From Ruegeria lacuscaerulensis (GTDB lineage Bacteria; Pseudomonadota; Alphaproteobacteria; Rhodobacterales; Rhodobacteraceae), in contig NZ_WQGO01000006.1 in the NCBI RefSeq assembly GCF_013034685.1, positions 1 through 64,000 of the forward strand: DNA of 64,000 bases, written 5' to 3'. The notes under the pieces were generated by a model. That model saw only the letters and a program-made list of their open reading frames with translations. It was not told the DNA's origin and did no database searches. Below are positions 1 through 10,285 of this stretch, piece after piece. The position numbers and the translations under genes are program-made. Each line of letters starts with the position of its first letter. The stretch's first letter is position 1.

Positions 1-260
1 CCGTCAGCACCGTCTCCAGCGCCCCAGCACCGCCTCAGCAGCGCCGGTGAAGGGGTATTTACGGATTAGGTCTGGAACCTGCAACCCCCATTTTGAAAAA
101 ACTTTGAACTTCCAAGCAGAAACTTATTTAATTTAACAAAAACAACAGACTAACTTTAATAATCGCGTCGAAAACCCGCCGAACAGAGTGTCACAGTAGA
201 GGATGCATACCCCTTTCGCAGGAATCGTACCCAATGCTTGGTAGCCGTTCATGACTCGCA
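1..260. other. left-edge region, no gene assigned
   Basis: No open frame here can be tied to a known family. The first 60 bases are GC-rich and look as if they could be coding; bases 60-200 are clearly AT-rich and look intergenic. A short minus-strand frame reading from about base 104 to base 8 is open but ends after about 31 codons, so it is not called as a gene. The only supported element nearby is the katG terminator just to the right. Confidence 0.4.
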
Positions 261-294
261 AATAAAACGCCGCCCAAGTTTCCCTGCGCGGCGT
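261..294 (-). terminator. intrinsic terminator of katG
   Basis: The arms ACGCCGC (67 and 27 bases before the katG stop end, positions 267-273) and GCGGCGT (288-294) form a 7-bp GC-rich stem with a 14-nt loop. Read on the minus strand the stem is followed by TTTTATT. It lies about 30 bases after the katG stop codon, the expected place for a factor-independent terminator. Confidence 0.75.
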
Positions 295-320
295 CGTATT
301 GTGAGTGATGGTGGTCTAAG

Positions 321-2564
<2,244 letters not shown>

Positions 2565-2675
2565 CTAAAAACTCGGTCGATCAAGAGCACATATAGATGA
2601 CACTTTTATCCATCCTAAAAGCATGACGAAAAATCGCGCAGTCGTGATGGGCAGTAGCGACTCGGTAGGTCTTGT

Positions 2676-2690
2676 CTAGAACCGTTCTAG
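2676..2690. promoter_or_regulatory. perfect palindrome upstream of katG (Irr/ICE-like)
   Basis: CTAGAAC-C-GTTCTAG is a perfect 7-bp inverted repeat around one base. Its core TAGAA-N3-TTCTA matches my memory of the iron control element bound by Irr in alphaproteobacteria (TTTAGAA-N3-TTCTAAA) except at the outer positions. It lies about 155 bases before the katG start. What is seen is the palindrome; binding by Irr or another Fur-family protein is inference. KatG is a heme enzyme, so iron or heme control would make sense. Confidence 0.5.
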
Positions 2691-2728
2691 CAAAGACAAT
2701 CCATGCGAATAAGTTTTGTTTATGGATG

Positions 2729-2755
2729 ATTGTGATAACTAAAAGCTATCACAAT
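2729..2755. promoter_or_regulatory. 9-bp inverted repeat at the end of the SDR gene
   Basis: ATTGTGATA and TATCACAAT are exact inverted copies separated by nine bases (ACTAAAAGC). The element sits five bases past the stop of the SDR gene and about 200 bases before katG. It has no T-run in the direction of the SDR gene, so it is a poor intrinsic terminator and could be an operator for katG. The inner ATAA-N7-CTAT resembles one OxyR half-motif, but the neighbouring half-motifs are absent. Confidence 0.4.
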
Positions 2756-2759
2756 ACAA

Positions 2760-3605
2760 TCATTCCGCGCGCATCAGAGACGTCAGCCCGACCCGGTAGT
2801 CTGGATAAAGCAGCTTTACCCCCAACTCATCCTTGATCCTGTCGTTTCTGACCCGCTTGTTCTCGTTGTAAAAACTGCGGGCCATCGGGGTTAGGTCGGC
2901 CTTGTCAAAAGAAACGGCGGGGGGCAGAGGCAATCCCTGCAACTCAGCCGCATAGGCAATGACATCCTGTGGTGGAACCGGTTCATCATCGCAGACATTA
3001 TATATGGCGCCGGGATTTGGCGCGGCCATCGACGCCGCCAATACCTGCGCGATATCGGCCACGTGAATGCGCGAAAAGACCTGACCCGGCTTTATGATCC
3101 GCCGCATCCCAACGCGTTTCAGCTTGGAGAACGGACCGCGACCGGGGCCATAGATCCCCGCCAGCCGGAAAATATGCGTGGGCAGACCCGGAATGGTCAG
3201 CCATTGCTGTTCCGCCTGCACCCGCCATCTGCCCCTTTGGGCCGTGGGTGTTGCAGGGGTAGTCTCATCTACCCAATCACCCTGATGATCGCCGTAAACG
3301 GCTGTGGTCGACAAGTACCCGACCCATTTGAACTGCGCGGCGCGCTCGGTGATTTCGTCCTTCAAGGCCGCCAGAACCGGGTCACCTTCGGCATTAGGCG
3401 CCGTCGAGATCAGCAGATGCGTCACCCCGTCCAAATCAACCTGCTGTCCAGGCCAAACAACCGGCTCTGCCCCCGAAGCCCGCAGGGTTGGTGATTGCGC
3501 GGGGTCACGGGTGGTTCCGATGATGCGCCAGCCCGCGGGTGCCAAAAGCCGCGACAATTCCTGCGCGGAATAGCCATGGCCGAATGAATAAAGAGTACCA
3601 GTCAT
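2760..3605 (-). CDS. SDR-family NAD(P)-dependent epimerase/dehydratase-like protein
   Basis: A 281-residue extended short-chain dehydrogenase (NAD-dependent epimerase, YeeZ-like). The N-terminal strand and loop LYSFGHGYSAQELSRLL takes the place of the Rossmann Gly-rich loop, followed by a typical STTAVYGD strand and a C-terminal domain with FRLAGIYGPGRGP. The usual Tyr-x3-Lys catalytic pair is not evident (the region after VYGD reads QRGRWRVQAE), so an atypical or regulatory role is possible. The ATG at 3605 was chosen over upstream alternatives because the sequence before it looks non-coding and the Rossmann strand begins a few residues in. It is divergent from the methyltransferase at 3696 with a 90-base shared promoter region. 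Substrate unknown. Confidence 0.8.
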   Translation of the reverse strand: MTGTLYSFGHGYSAQELSRLLAPAGWRIIGTTRDPAQSPTLRASGAEPVVWPGQQVDLDGVTHLLISTAPNAEGDPVLAALKDEITERAAQFKWVGYLSTTAVYGDHQGDWVDETTPATPTAQRGRWRVQAEQQWLTIPGLPTHIFRLAGIYGPGRGPFSKLKRVGMRRIIKPGQVFSRIHVADIAQVLAASMAAPNPGAIYNVCDDEPVPPQDVIAYAAELQGLPLPPAVSFDKADLTPMARSFYNENKRVRNDRIKDELGVKLLYPDYRVGLTSLMRAE

Positions 3606-3695
3606 GCCGCCATTGATGATCCCCAAATCAGCCGGATGCAAGCGCGGGCGACGGGATACTTGATTCGAATCCCACAATGGGCCTTTCTTTTAGGC

Positions 3696-4328
3696 ATGAG
3701 CGATAAAACCCCTGATCTGCATGCGGCCTATGCGCTGGAAACGCCGGACGACAACCGGCGGCTTTATGCGGAATGGGCCGGGGATTATGACACAGGCTTT
3801 GCCACGCGTGAGGATTATCAGCTCCACATCCACACGGCGCGCGCCTTTGTAGGGGCGGGAGGACAGGGCCCGGTGCTGGATGTGGGCGCGGGGACCGGTC
3901 TGTGCGGTGATGTCCTGGTCGGGCTGGGCGTCGGTCCCATCGACGCCACCGATATCAGCGCCCAGATGCTGGATCAGGCCATGCGCAAAGACATCTACCG
4001 CGATGCAATCGAGGCCGACCTGAACGAGGGCATCCCTGTGCCGCGCGAAAGCTACTCGGGCATCGTGTCATCGGGCACCTTCACCCACGGCCACCTCGGC
4101 CCCGAGGCGCTGTTGCCCTTGCTGCGCGTCGCGCGCCACGGTGCGCAATTCGCCCTGTCGATCAACGCCCAACATTATGAGGCACTTGGCTTTGCCGAGG
4201 CGCTTCACAAGCTGGCTCAGGGACAGATCAGAAACCTGTCTCTGCCCGAAGTACGTATCTATGGCGACCTCGCAGTTGGTCCCAACAAGGACGACACGGC
4301 GCTCATCGCCTTGTTCGAACGAGTTTAG
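3696..4328 (+). CDS. class I SAM-dependent methyltransferase
   Basis: A 210-residue cytoplasmic methyltransferase. Motif I is VLDVGAGTGLCGD at about residues 62-74, followed by the acidic DATDISAQMLDQA segment that binds the SAM ribose; SSGTFTHGHLGPEALLPLL corresponds to motifs IV-V. The N-terminal segment AYALETPDDNRRLYAEWAGDYD is typical of small-molecule methyltransferases of the UbiE/Methyltransf_11 type. The substrate cannot be told. It is divergently placed from the SDR gene and convergent with caiD; the two stop codons interleave in TTAG (4325-4328). Confidence 0.85.
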   Translation: MSDKTPDLHAAYALETPDDNRRLYAEWAGDYDTGFATREDYQLHIHTARAFVGAGGQGPVLDVGAGTGLCGDVLVGLGVGPIDATDISAQMLDQAMRKDIYRDAIEADLNEGIPVPRESYSGIVSSGTFTHGHLGPEALLPLLRVARHGAQFALSINAQHYEALGFAEALHKLAQGQIRNLSLPEVRIYGDLAVGPNKDDTALIALFERV

Positions 4329-5104
4329 CGCCCTTTCCAGACCGGGTCGCGTTTCTCGGCAAAGGCGCGGGCACCTTCAAGATTATCCTCGGACCCATAC
4401 AGAACATCCACGGTTGGCAACTGCCGCCGTGTGATCCGGTTCATCACGTCCTGAAACTTGGAATCCTCGGCTTCGCGCACAATCTCTTTGATCGCGGCAT
4501 AGACCAAAGGCGGCCCGCTGGCCAGCAAACGCGCCAGTTCCCATGCGCGGTCCATCAGTTGATCACCGGGCACGATCTCGTTGATCAAACCCCATGCCTT
4601 GGCCTCGCCTGGATCGAACCAGCGTCCGGTCAGCAGCAGTTCCATCGCGATATGATAGGGGATGCGTTTGGGCAGTTTGACACTGGCGGCATCCGCAACG
4701 GTGCCGGATCGGATTTCGGGCAGGGCAAAGCTGGCGTGATCTGCGGCGATGATCATGTCCGCGCTCAGCGCCAGTTCCAGCCCGCCACCACAGGCGATAC
4801 CGTTCACGGCGGCAATCACCGGCTTGTTCATATCGCGCAGCTCTTGCAACCCGCCGAAACCGCCCACGCCATAATCGCCATCCACCGCGTCGCCATCCGC
4901 CGCAGCCTTCAGATCCCAGCCGGGGCAAAAGAACTTGTCGCCGCCACCGGTGATGATTGCCACGCGCAGGTCCGGGTCATCGCGGAAATCCCGAAAGACC
5001 TCGCCCATCACCCGACTGGTCGCCAGATCAATCGCATTCGCTTTGGGACGGTCCAGAGTGACCTGCAATATCGCGCCCTCGCGCTGGGTTTTGATCGGGT
5101 TCAT
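4325..5104 (-). CDS. caiD: CaiD-type carnitinyl-CoA dehydratase (crotonase family)
   Basis: A 259-residue crotonase-fold enzyme, close in length and sequence to E. coli CaiD as I remember it: both share a DRPKANAID segment near the N-terminus, the oxyanion-hole strand GGGLELALSAD, and the C-terminal AFAEKRDPVWKGR. Glu110 and Glu130 align with E. coli Glu111 and Glu131. The expected reaction is reversible hydration of crotonobetainyl-CoA to carnitinyl-CoA, although paralogues act on other enoyl-CoAs. It is the last gene of a three-gene operon: its ATG overlaps the stop of the CoA ligase gene (ATGA at 5101-5104). It is convergent with the methyltransferase gene. Confidence 0.85.
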   Translation of the reverse strand: MNPIKTQREGAILQVTLDRPKANAIDLATSRVMGEVFRDFRDDPDLRVAIITGGGDKFFCPGWDLKAAADGDAVDGDYGVGGFGGLQELRDMNKPVIAAVNGIACGGGLELALSADMIIAADHASFALPEIRSGTVADAASVKLPKRIPYHIAMELLLTGRWFDPGEAKAWGLINEIVPGDQLMDRAWELARLLASGPPLVYAAIKEIVREAEDSKFQDVMNRITRRQLPTVDVLYGSEDNLEGARAFAEKRDPVWKGR

Positions 5105-7113
5105 GTGCGTACCTTTCGGATCAGAGCATCCACCGCCACAGCACCTTTAGGGCCGCAGATAAGCGGATTGATTTCAACTTCGCTGACATGAGTTGCATTG
5201 GCAATAACATAGGCCTGAACAGCCTCGACCGTGTCCAAAATCGCGTTCATGTCAGCTGCGGGTTTGCCGCGATAGCCAGCCAACAACGGCGCACAGGCCA
5301 GCCTGCCCAGCGCCTTTTCAACTACATTCCGAGGCGACGGGATCAGCAGAGACACCGAGTCCCGCAGGATTTCCGTCAATACCCCGCCCGCGCCCAAGGT
5401 CAGAACATATCCATGGGCCGGATCGCAGGTTACACCGACCAGCAACTCTGCCACGCCTTCGGCGGCCATTTCCTCGATCAGAACCTCAGAGGTGCCGATC
5501 TGGGCCGCGACGGCCCGTAAATCGCCCGCGCTGACCCCTAACTGAACCGCCCCGTGGTCCGACTTATGGGCCAGTCCAACGCCCTTGACGGCGAAAGGGC
5601 CCGCCATGTCACCTGCACAGGCGGCATCGGCCTGCATCACCCGCCTTTTCGGAGTGGGCACGCCGAAGGCTGCAAGCTGGTCCTTGGCCTCCGCCTCGGT
5701 CAGAGTGACGTTTGGATTGGCAGTACTGGGAAGGACCACCGGATCAGAGTCCTGACCTGCAGACCGCGCCGCCGCTTCGACAGCCGACAGTGCCTCATGC
5801 AGCCCGGCGAAGGGAATAACCCCGCCATCCATCAGTCGCTGCGCGACGTCCTCAGGCATCAGCTCGGGCAGAGTCGCTGTCACTGCAAAGGGCTGCCCGG
5901 TTTGTGCCACGCAATTAAGCGCGGCCTGCGTTGCACAGCTCCAATCCGTCTGATCGGTGTGCGGATAGTCCACAATGGCCATAGTCAGTGCCTGTTCTGG
6001 CCCCATCATCGCCGACCAGGCGCGCGTCATCGCCTGCGTGTCGCGCCAGATATAGGTGTGGTAGTCCAGCGGGTTCGCCAGCGCCACCATCGGCCCCAAT
6101 GCCGCGCGCAGATCGGTGCGTTGCGTATCCGTCAACGGCGGAAAGTGCAGATCGCGCCCCTCAGCCATATCCGCGGCCAAACTGGCCTCGCCCCCCGAGC
6201 AACTGATCGTACCAAGCCCGTTGCTGTCCAGACGCCCGGTCACATGCAACAGCTTGAGGCATTCCAGAAAGCTGGGGATGTCATCCAAGCGGGCAATCCC
6301 CAACCGATCCAGAAACGCCTGCGCACCCGCGTCTTGACCCGCCAGCGAGGCCGTATGCGAAATCGTTGCCGCCTGGGCATGGACCGACCGACCCATCTTC
6401 AGCGCGATGATCGGGACACCGCGCTGACGAGCCTTATAGGCCAGCGCCTCCCATTTGCGCAGGTCCCCGAACCCTTCGATATGCACGCCGATGGCCGTAA
6501 TGCGGTCGTCATCCAACAACGCCGAGGCAATCTGGGCCTGATGCGTCTGCGCCTGATTTCCACAGGTCAGCATGAAGGCCAACGGCAAAGCGCGGCGCTG
6601 CATGGTCATGTTGATGGCAATGTTCGAGCTTTGCGTCAGGATCGCCACCCCGCGATCCACAGGCCGCATGCCGTGCTGATCAGGCCAGACAGCCACACGA
6701 TCCAGGCCATTGACGAAACCGTAACAATTCGGCCCAAAAATCGGCATGTCCCCTGCGGCGGCGATCAACTGATCTTGAAGGCCCGCGCCTGAATGGTCTT
6801 CAGCCTGTGCCTCGGTATAGCCCGAAGCGAAACAGACCGCACCGCCCGTCCCCATCGCAGACAGAATCCTGACAGCCTCAATTGTGGCGTGGCGGTTGAT
6901 GCCGACAAAGGCCATGTCGGGCACATCAGGTAACGACTCGAGTGTCGGGTAAGCACTTTCCCCCGCGACATCGGTTGCTTTGGGGTGCACAGGCCAAATT
7001 TCGCCCTCGAATCCAAACTTGCGTGCCTGCTCGATAACAGACGTACACCACGCGCCACCGCCGATCACGGCGATGGTCTTTGGGTTCAGCGCTCGGGCCA
7101 GCGCTGTCGTCAT
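5101..7113 (-). CDS. NDP-forming acyl-CoA synthetase (CoA-binding + ATP-grasp fusion)
   Basis: A 670-residue single-chain member of the acetate--CoA ligase (ADP-forming)/Pat-like family. Residues about 8-100 form the CoA-binding Rossmann domain, 150-290 and 300-450 the succinyl-CoA-ligase-like domains with the phosphohistidine loop ISHTASLAG (His253), and 480-670 an ATP-grasp domain. It joins a carboxylic acid to CoA using ATP and releasing ADP. Because it is translationally coupled on both sides (ATGA overlaps at 7110-7113 and 5101-5104) to an acyl-CoA dehydrogenase and CaiD, I infer that it activates the substrate of that pathway, in the role of CaiC or the CoA transferase CaiB. The exact substrate is unproven. 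Confidence 0.8.
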   Translation of the reverse strand: MTTALARALNPKTIAVIGGGAWCTSVIEQARKFGFEGEIWPVHPKATDVAGESAYPTLESLPDVPDMAFVGINRHATIEAVRILSAMGTGGAVCFASGYTEAQAEDHSGAGLQDQLIAAAGDMPIFGPNCYGFVNGLDRVAVWPDQHGMRPVDRGVAILTQSSNIAINMTMQRRALPLAFMLTCGNQAQTHQAQIASALLDDDRITAIGVHIEGFGDLRKWEALAYKARQRGVPIIALKMGRSVHAQAATISHTASLAGQDAGAQAFLDRLGIARLDDIPSFLECLKLLHVTGRLDSNGLGTISCSGGEASLAADMAEGRDLHFPPLTDTQRTDLRAALGPMVALANPLDYHTYIWRDTQAMTRAWSAMMGPEQALTMAIVDYPHTDQTDWSCATQAALNCVAQTGQPFAVTATLPELMPEDVAQRLMDGGVIPFAGLHEALSAVEAAARSAGQDSDPVVLPSTANPNVTLTEAEAKDQLAAFGVPTPKRRVMQADAACAGDMAGPFAVKGVGLAHKSDHGAVQLGVSAGDLRAVAAQIGTSEVLIEEMAAEGVAELLVGVTCDPAHGYVLTLGAGGVLTEILRDSVSLLIPSPRNVVEKALGRLACAPLLAGYRGKPAADMNAILDTVEAVQAYVIANATHVSEVEINPLICGPKGAVAVDALIRKVRT

Positions 7114-8270
7114 GCGCCCAGCGCCCGCAAGAGATCGCGGCTGATGATGTGGCGCTGAATCTCGCTGGTTCCGTCCCAGATGCGTTCGACACGCGCGTCA
7201 CGCCAGAATCGCTCCAGCGGGTAGTCATCCATCAGACCCATCCCGCCATGCACCTGAATCGCCGCATCTGTCACCCGGGCCAGCATTTCCGAGGCGTACA
7301 GTTTGGCCGACGCGATCTCACGGTTGGCGGGCAGCCCTTTGTCCAGACGATCGGCGGCGGCGAGGGTCAGCAAATCGGCGGCATCAATCTCGGTGATCAT
7401 GTCTGCAATCTGGAATGAGACGCCCTGAAACTTGCCGATCTTCTGGCCGAATTGCTCACGCGTGGCGGCATAGTCCAGCGCATAGTCGAACGCTCGGCGC
7501 GCACGCCCAACCGACATTGCGGCAACGGTGATCCGGGTGGCGTAAAGCCAGGTGTTCATCACCTCGAACCCGCCATCAACCTCGCCCAGAACCTGCGCAT
7601 CCGGCAGGCGGCAATCGTCGAAATCCAGCACCATGTTCTTGTAGCCGCGATGACTGACCGACTTGTATCCATCCCGGATCGTGAAGCCGGGGGTCCCGCG
7701 ATCGACCAGAAAGGCAGTGATGCGCTTCTTCGGGCCTTTCGGCGTCTGATCTTCACCGGTTGCGATGAAGACGATGATAAAGTCTGCATGTTCCGCGCCC
7801 GAGATGAAGTGCTTGGTGCCATTGACCACCCAGTCGCCCCCATCGCGCACGGCAGCGCATTTCATCCCCCGCACGTCCGAGCCCGCACCCGGTTCAGTCA
7901 TCGCCAGCGCGTCCATCTTTTCACCCCTGACGGCCGGCATCAGGTAACGGTCGATCTGATCCCCCTCGCACGCCATCAGGATGTTTTGCGGCCGTCCGAA
8001 GAAATGGTTCAGCGCCATGGATCCCCGGCCCAACTCGCGCTCGACCAGCGCAAACTCCAGATGGTTTAGCCCGGCACAGCCGACGCTTTCGGGGAAGTTG
8101 CAGGCATAAAAGCCCAACTCGATCGTCTTGCGTTTGATCTCGGCGGCGATCTCGTGCGGAACCTCGCCAGTGCGCTCGACCAGCTCTTCATGCGGGTAGA
8201 TTTCGTTTTCGACAAAGCTGCGAACGGTCGCGGCGATCATCTCTTGTTCGTCGGACAGGCCATATTGCAT
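7110..8270 (-). CDS. acyl-CoA dehydrogenase (CaiA-like role)
   Basis: A 386-residue FAD-dependent acyl-CoA dehydrogenase with the full family layout: a helical N-terminal domain, a central beta domain with AMTEPGAGSD (about 123-132), and a C-terminal helical domain. The catalytic base Glu370 lies in WDGTSEIQRH, the usual position. The ATG at 8270 was chosen (GGAG nine bases upstream, MQYGLSDEQ start typical of the family) rather than the longer frame to 8285. It is the first gene of the operon acyl-CoA dehydrogenase - CoA ligase - caiD, divergent from a GlxA-type regulator. By context it may interconvert gamma-butyrobetainyl-CoA and crotonobetainyl-CoA; other substrates are possible. Confidence 0.85.
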   Translation of the reverse strand: MQYGLSDEQEMIAATVRSFVENEIYPHEELVERTGEVPHEIAAEIKRKTIELGFYACNFPESVGCAGLNHLEFALVERELGRGSMALNHFFGRPQNILMACEGDQIDRYLMPAVRGEKMDALAMTEPGAGSDVRGMKCAAVRDGGDWVVNGTKHFISGAEHADFIIVFIATGEDQTPKGPKKRITAFLVDRGTPGFTIRDGYKSVSHRGYKNMVLDFDDCRLPDAQVLGEVDGGFEVMNTWLYATRITVAAMSVGRARRAFDYALDYAATREQFGQKIGKFQGVSFQIADMITEIDAADLLTLAAADRLDKGLPANREIASAKLYASEMLARVTDAAIQVHGGMGLMDDYPLERFWRDARVERIWDGTSEIQRHIISRDLLRALGA

Positions 8271-8347
8271 CTGGGGTCTCCACATCTGGGGTTGCGGATA
8301 TCCTGACGTGGCTTGCCAAGCTGAACATGCAGAAATAGACCTAAATC

Positions 8348-9289
8348 ATGCAAAGATGGATCAAATCGCCTGCTGCGCCGCAGCAATTCGGAGTGCTTCT
8401 GTTCGACGGCTTTTCCAACCACTGCCTTGCGAATGCGGTCGAACCCTTGCGGGCGGCGAATTCCATCGCGGGGCGCAAGCTGTATGACTGGCAATTTCTG
8501 TCACTGGATCGCGCTCCCGTCACGTCATCTTCGGGGCTGCAAGTCGCACCGCACGACATCTTGCAGAATGCACGCGGCGATACTTTACTGGTCATGCCCT
8601 CTTACGGGTATCGGGCCCATGGCGGGTGGCGGACGCTGGCGGGGTTGCGGTCCGCAGCGAGGCGCTACAGCATACTGGCCGGGCTGGATACCGGAAGCTG
8701 GTTGTTGGCGTTGGCCGGATTACTGGACGGGCACCGCGCCACAATCCATTGGGAGGAGCTGGACGGTTTCACCGAACGATTCCCCGAAATTGACGCACAG
8801 CGCGAACGCTACGTGATCGACGGCGACCGCATTACCTGTTCTGGTGCGATGGCGGCGTTTGATCTGGTGTTGCACCTGATTGGGCAAGATCACGGACAGG
8901 CTTTAGCGCTGGAGGTCGCGCAGCTTTTCATGACTCGCGATTCCGCCAGGTCTCATTCCGGCGGGGCGGGTGCGACCAGCAGCTATGTGAACAAAGCGCT
9001 GGCCCTGATGCAGGAACATCTGGAAATGCCCTTGCCTATCCCCGAGATCGCCCGCCGGGTTGGACGATCGCAAAAGGCGCTGTCCGTGCGAATGCAAACC
9101 GAACTGGGCGCAGGCCCCGCACAGGTCTATCGCCGCCTGCGCCTGAACCTGGCCCGGAAATTGGCAGCCGAGACCGACCTGACCATCGCCGAGATCGCCC
9201 TGCGCGCAGGCTATGACGACCCAAGCGCCCTGACCCGAGCCTTTCGGACCGAGTTCGGGACCACCCCGCGCGCAATGCGATCCGGCTAG
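8348..9289 (+). CDS. GlxA-family transcriptional regulator (DJ-1/PfpI + AraC)
   Basis: A 313-residue regulator with an N-terminal class I glutamine-amidotransferase-like (DJ-1/PfpI) sensor domain at about 12-190 and a C-terminal AraC double helix-turn-helix at about 215-305, ending in the canonical IAEIALRAGYDDPSALTRAFRTEFGTTP signature region. This architecture is shared by CdhR and GbdR, which control carnitine and betaine catabolism in Pseudomonas. It is divergent from the acyl-CoA dehydrogenase/CoA ligase/caiD operon with a 77-base spacer, so I infer that it activates that operon. A short palindrome GCTTG-C-CAAGC lies in the spacer at 8311-8321. Its stop interleaves with that of the sterol desaturase gene (CTAG, 9286-9289). 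Confidence 0.88.
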   Translation: MQRWIKSPAAPQQFGVLLFDGFSNHCLANAVEPLRAANSIAGRKLYDWQFLSLDRAPVTSSSGLQVAPHDILQNARGDTLLVMPSYGYRAHGGWRTLAGLRSAARRYSILAGLDTGSWLLALAGLLDGHRATIHWEELDGFTERFPEIDAQRERYVIDGDRITCSGAMAAFDLVLHLIGQDHGQALALEVAQLFMTRDSARSHSGGAGATSSYVNKALALMQEHLEMPLPIPEIARRVGRSQKALSVRMQTELGAGPAQVYRRLRLNLARKLAAETDLTIAEIALRAGYDDPSALTRAFRTEFGTTPRAMRSG

Positions 9290-10275
9290 GTATACATCTG
9301 CTTTTTATAGGCCCGCGTCCGCGTCGTCGCCTCGGCAGACCCATCGTGATAGGTGCCAAACCACTTGTCGAAGGGGATTTCCGAGGTGCCGTAGTTGCAC
9401 TCGAAATACCGGTGATGAAGCTGGTGGAAAAAGTCCCCCGCACGGGCCGCTTCAGTTTCTCCGGCTTTCAACTTTTCAAACCCTGAATGGGACAGAACCG
9501 GGCTGATCTGCTGAAAATACGTGTGAAACAGAAGATGCAGAGGGTGGGACGGCACGATCAGATGGATGAAATAGGTCGTGAAATACAGCAGGTTTTCATA
9601 CCAATGGTTCGATATCCCCGACCACGGGCCGATATTGACGTTGCGATGATGCACGGCGTGGACGTGTTTATAGAGCTTGGGGTGATGCTCCAGCCGATGC
9701 ACCCAATAGAAATGCAAGCCAGACCACATCGGGATGAACAACATCCAGACGATAAACCAAATCGGCGCGCTGGCCCAAGTGACTGTCGGCACATATCCGT
9801 TGGCCATCGCCCAATAGATCACCCATTGATACACGGTTGCCACGGTCATGGCGCTGCCCAGCGTCCACCAGATATTGTCCCAGACCTGATTGCGGAAGGT
9901 GAAATTGCCGTTGTCCCGGGTCAGGTCGCGACGGTCGAACTTTTTGTACATGCCCTGCCCCTTGCGCATGTAAAGCCACCAATGCAGCCCGCCCGCCACC
10001 AAGATCTGAGGCACCATGTTCAGCAGCCAAATGCGGAACATCCACCCCGGAGCAAAACTCTTCATCGACTCTATCGCAGGGAAGAATATGGCATAGGCAA
10101 TGATCGCCAGCCCCATACACAGGGTCAGCGAGGTAATCTGCAGCCAAGCTCCACTGTACCACTTCAGCACAGAGGCGGGGCGCGGAGGCCACGCGAACAG
10201 CGGGTTCAAACCCACCGGACCTTCGGGGTGATAGTGCCAGCGGGCGGCTTCGGGGTCTTGTGCAGTATCAGTCAT
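9286..10275 (-). CDS. sterol desaturase / fatty acid hydroxylase family membrane protein
   Basis: A 329-residue integral membrane di-iron oxygenase. Hydrophobic segments lie at about 45-66, 80-98, 133-157 and 170-190; the His clusters HRLEH (193-197), HAVHH (206-210) and HQLHH near the C-terminus match the eight-His metal site of the superfamily. The ATG at 10275 has AGGGA seven bases upstream. The longer frame to 10461 runs over the end of the aldolase gene and has no family N-terminus. It is ten bases downstream of the class II aldolase gene, in an apparent operon. The lipid or sterol-like substrate is unknown. Confidence 0.85.
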   Translation of the reverse strand: MTDTAQDPEAARWHYHPEGPVGLNPLFAWPPRPASVLKWYSGAWLQITSLTLCMGLAIIAYAIFFPAIESMKSFAPGWMFRIWLLNMVPQILVAGGLHWWLYMRKGQGMYKKFDRRDLTRDNGNFTFRNQVWDNIWWTLGSAMTVATVYQWVIYWAMANGYVPTVTWASAPIWFIVWMLFIPMWSGLHFYWVHRLEHHPKLYKHVHAVHHRNVNIGPWSGISNHWYENLLYFTTYFIHLIVPSHPLHLLFHTYFQQISPVLSHSGFEKLKAGETEAARAGDFFHQLHHRYFECNYGTSEIPFDKWFGTYHDGSAEATTRTRAYKKQMYT

Positions 10276-10285
10276 GGAAATCCCT

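Noticed and set aside
1..110. A short minus-strand frame (about bases 8-104) reading LQVPDLIRKYPFTGAAEAVLG
   Set aside because: It is only about 31 codons, has no convincing start, and would need a frameshift to continue. It may be a remnant or chance.
2729..2755. An OxyR site ahead of katG
   Set aside because: Only one ATAA-N7-CTAT half is visible; the expected neighbouring ATAG/CTAT halves are not there.
5554..6792. A 412-codon plus-strand frame opposite the NDP-forming CoA ligase
   Set aside because: It is a shadow frame with Arg/His-rich translation and no recognisable motif.
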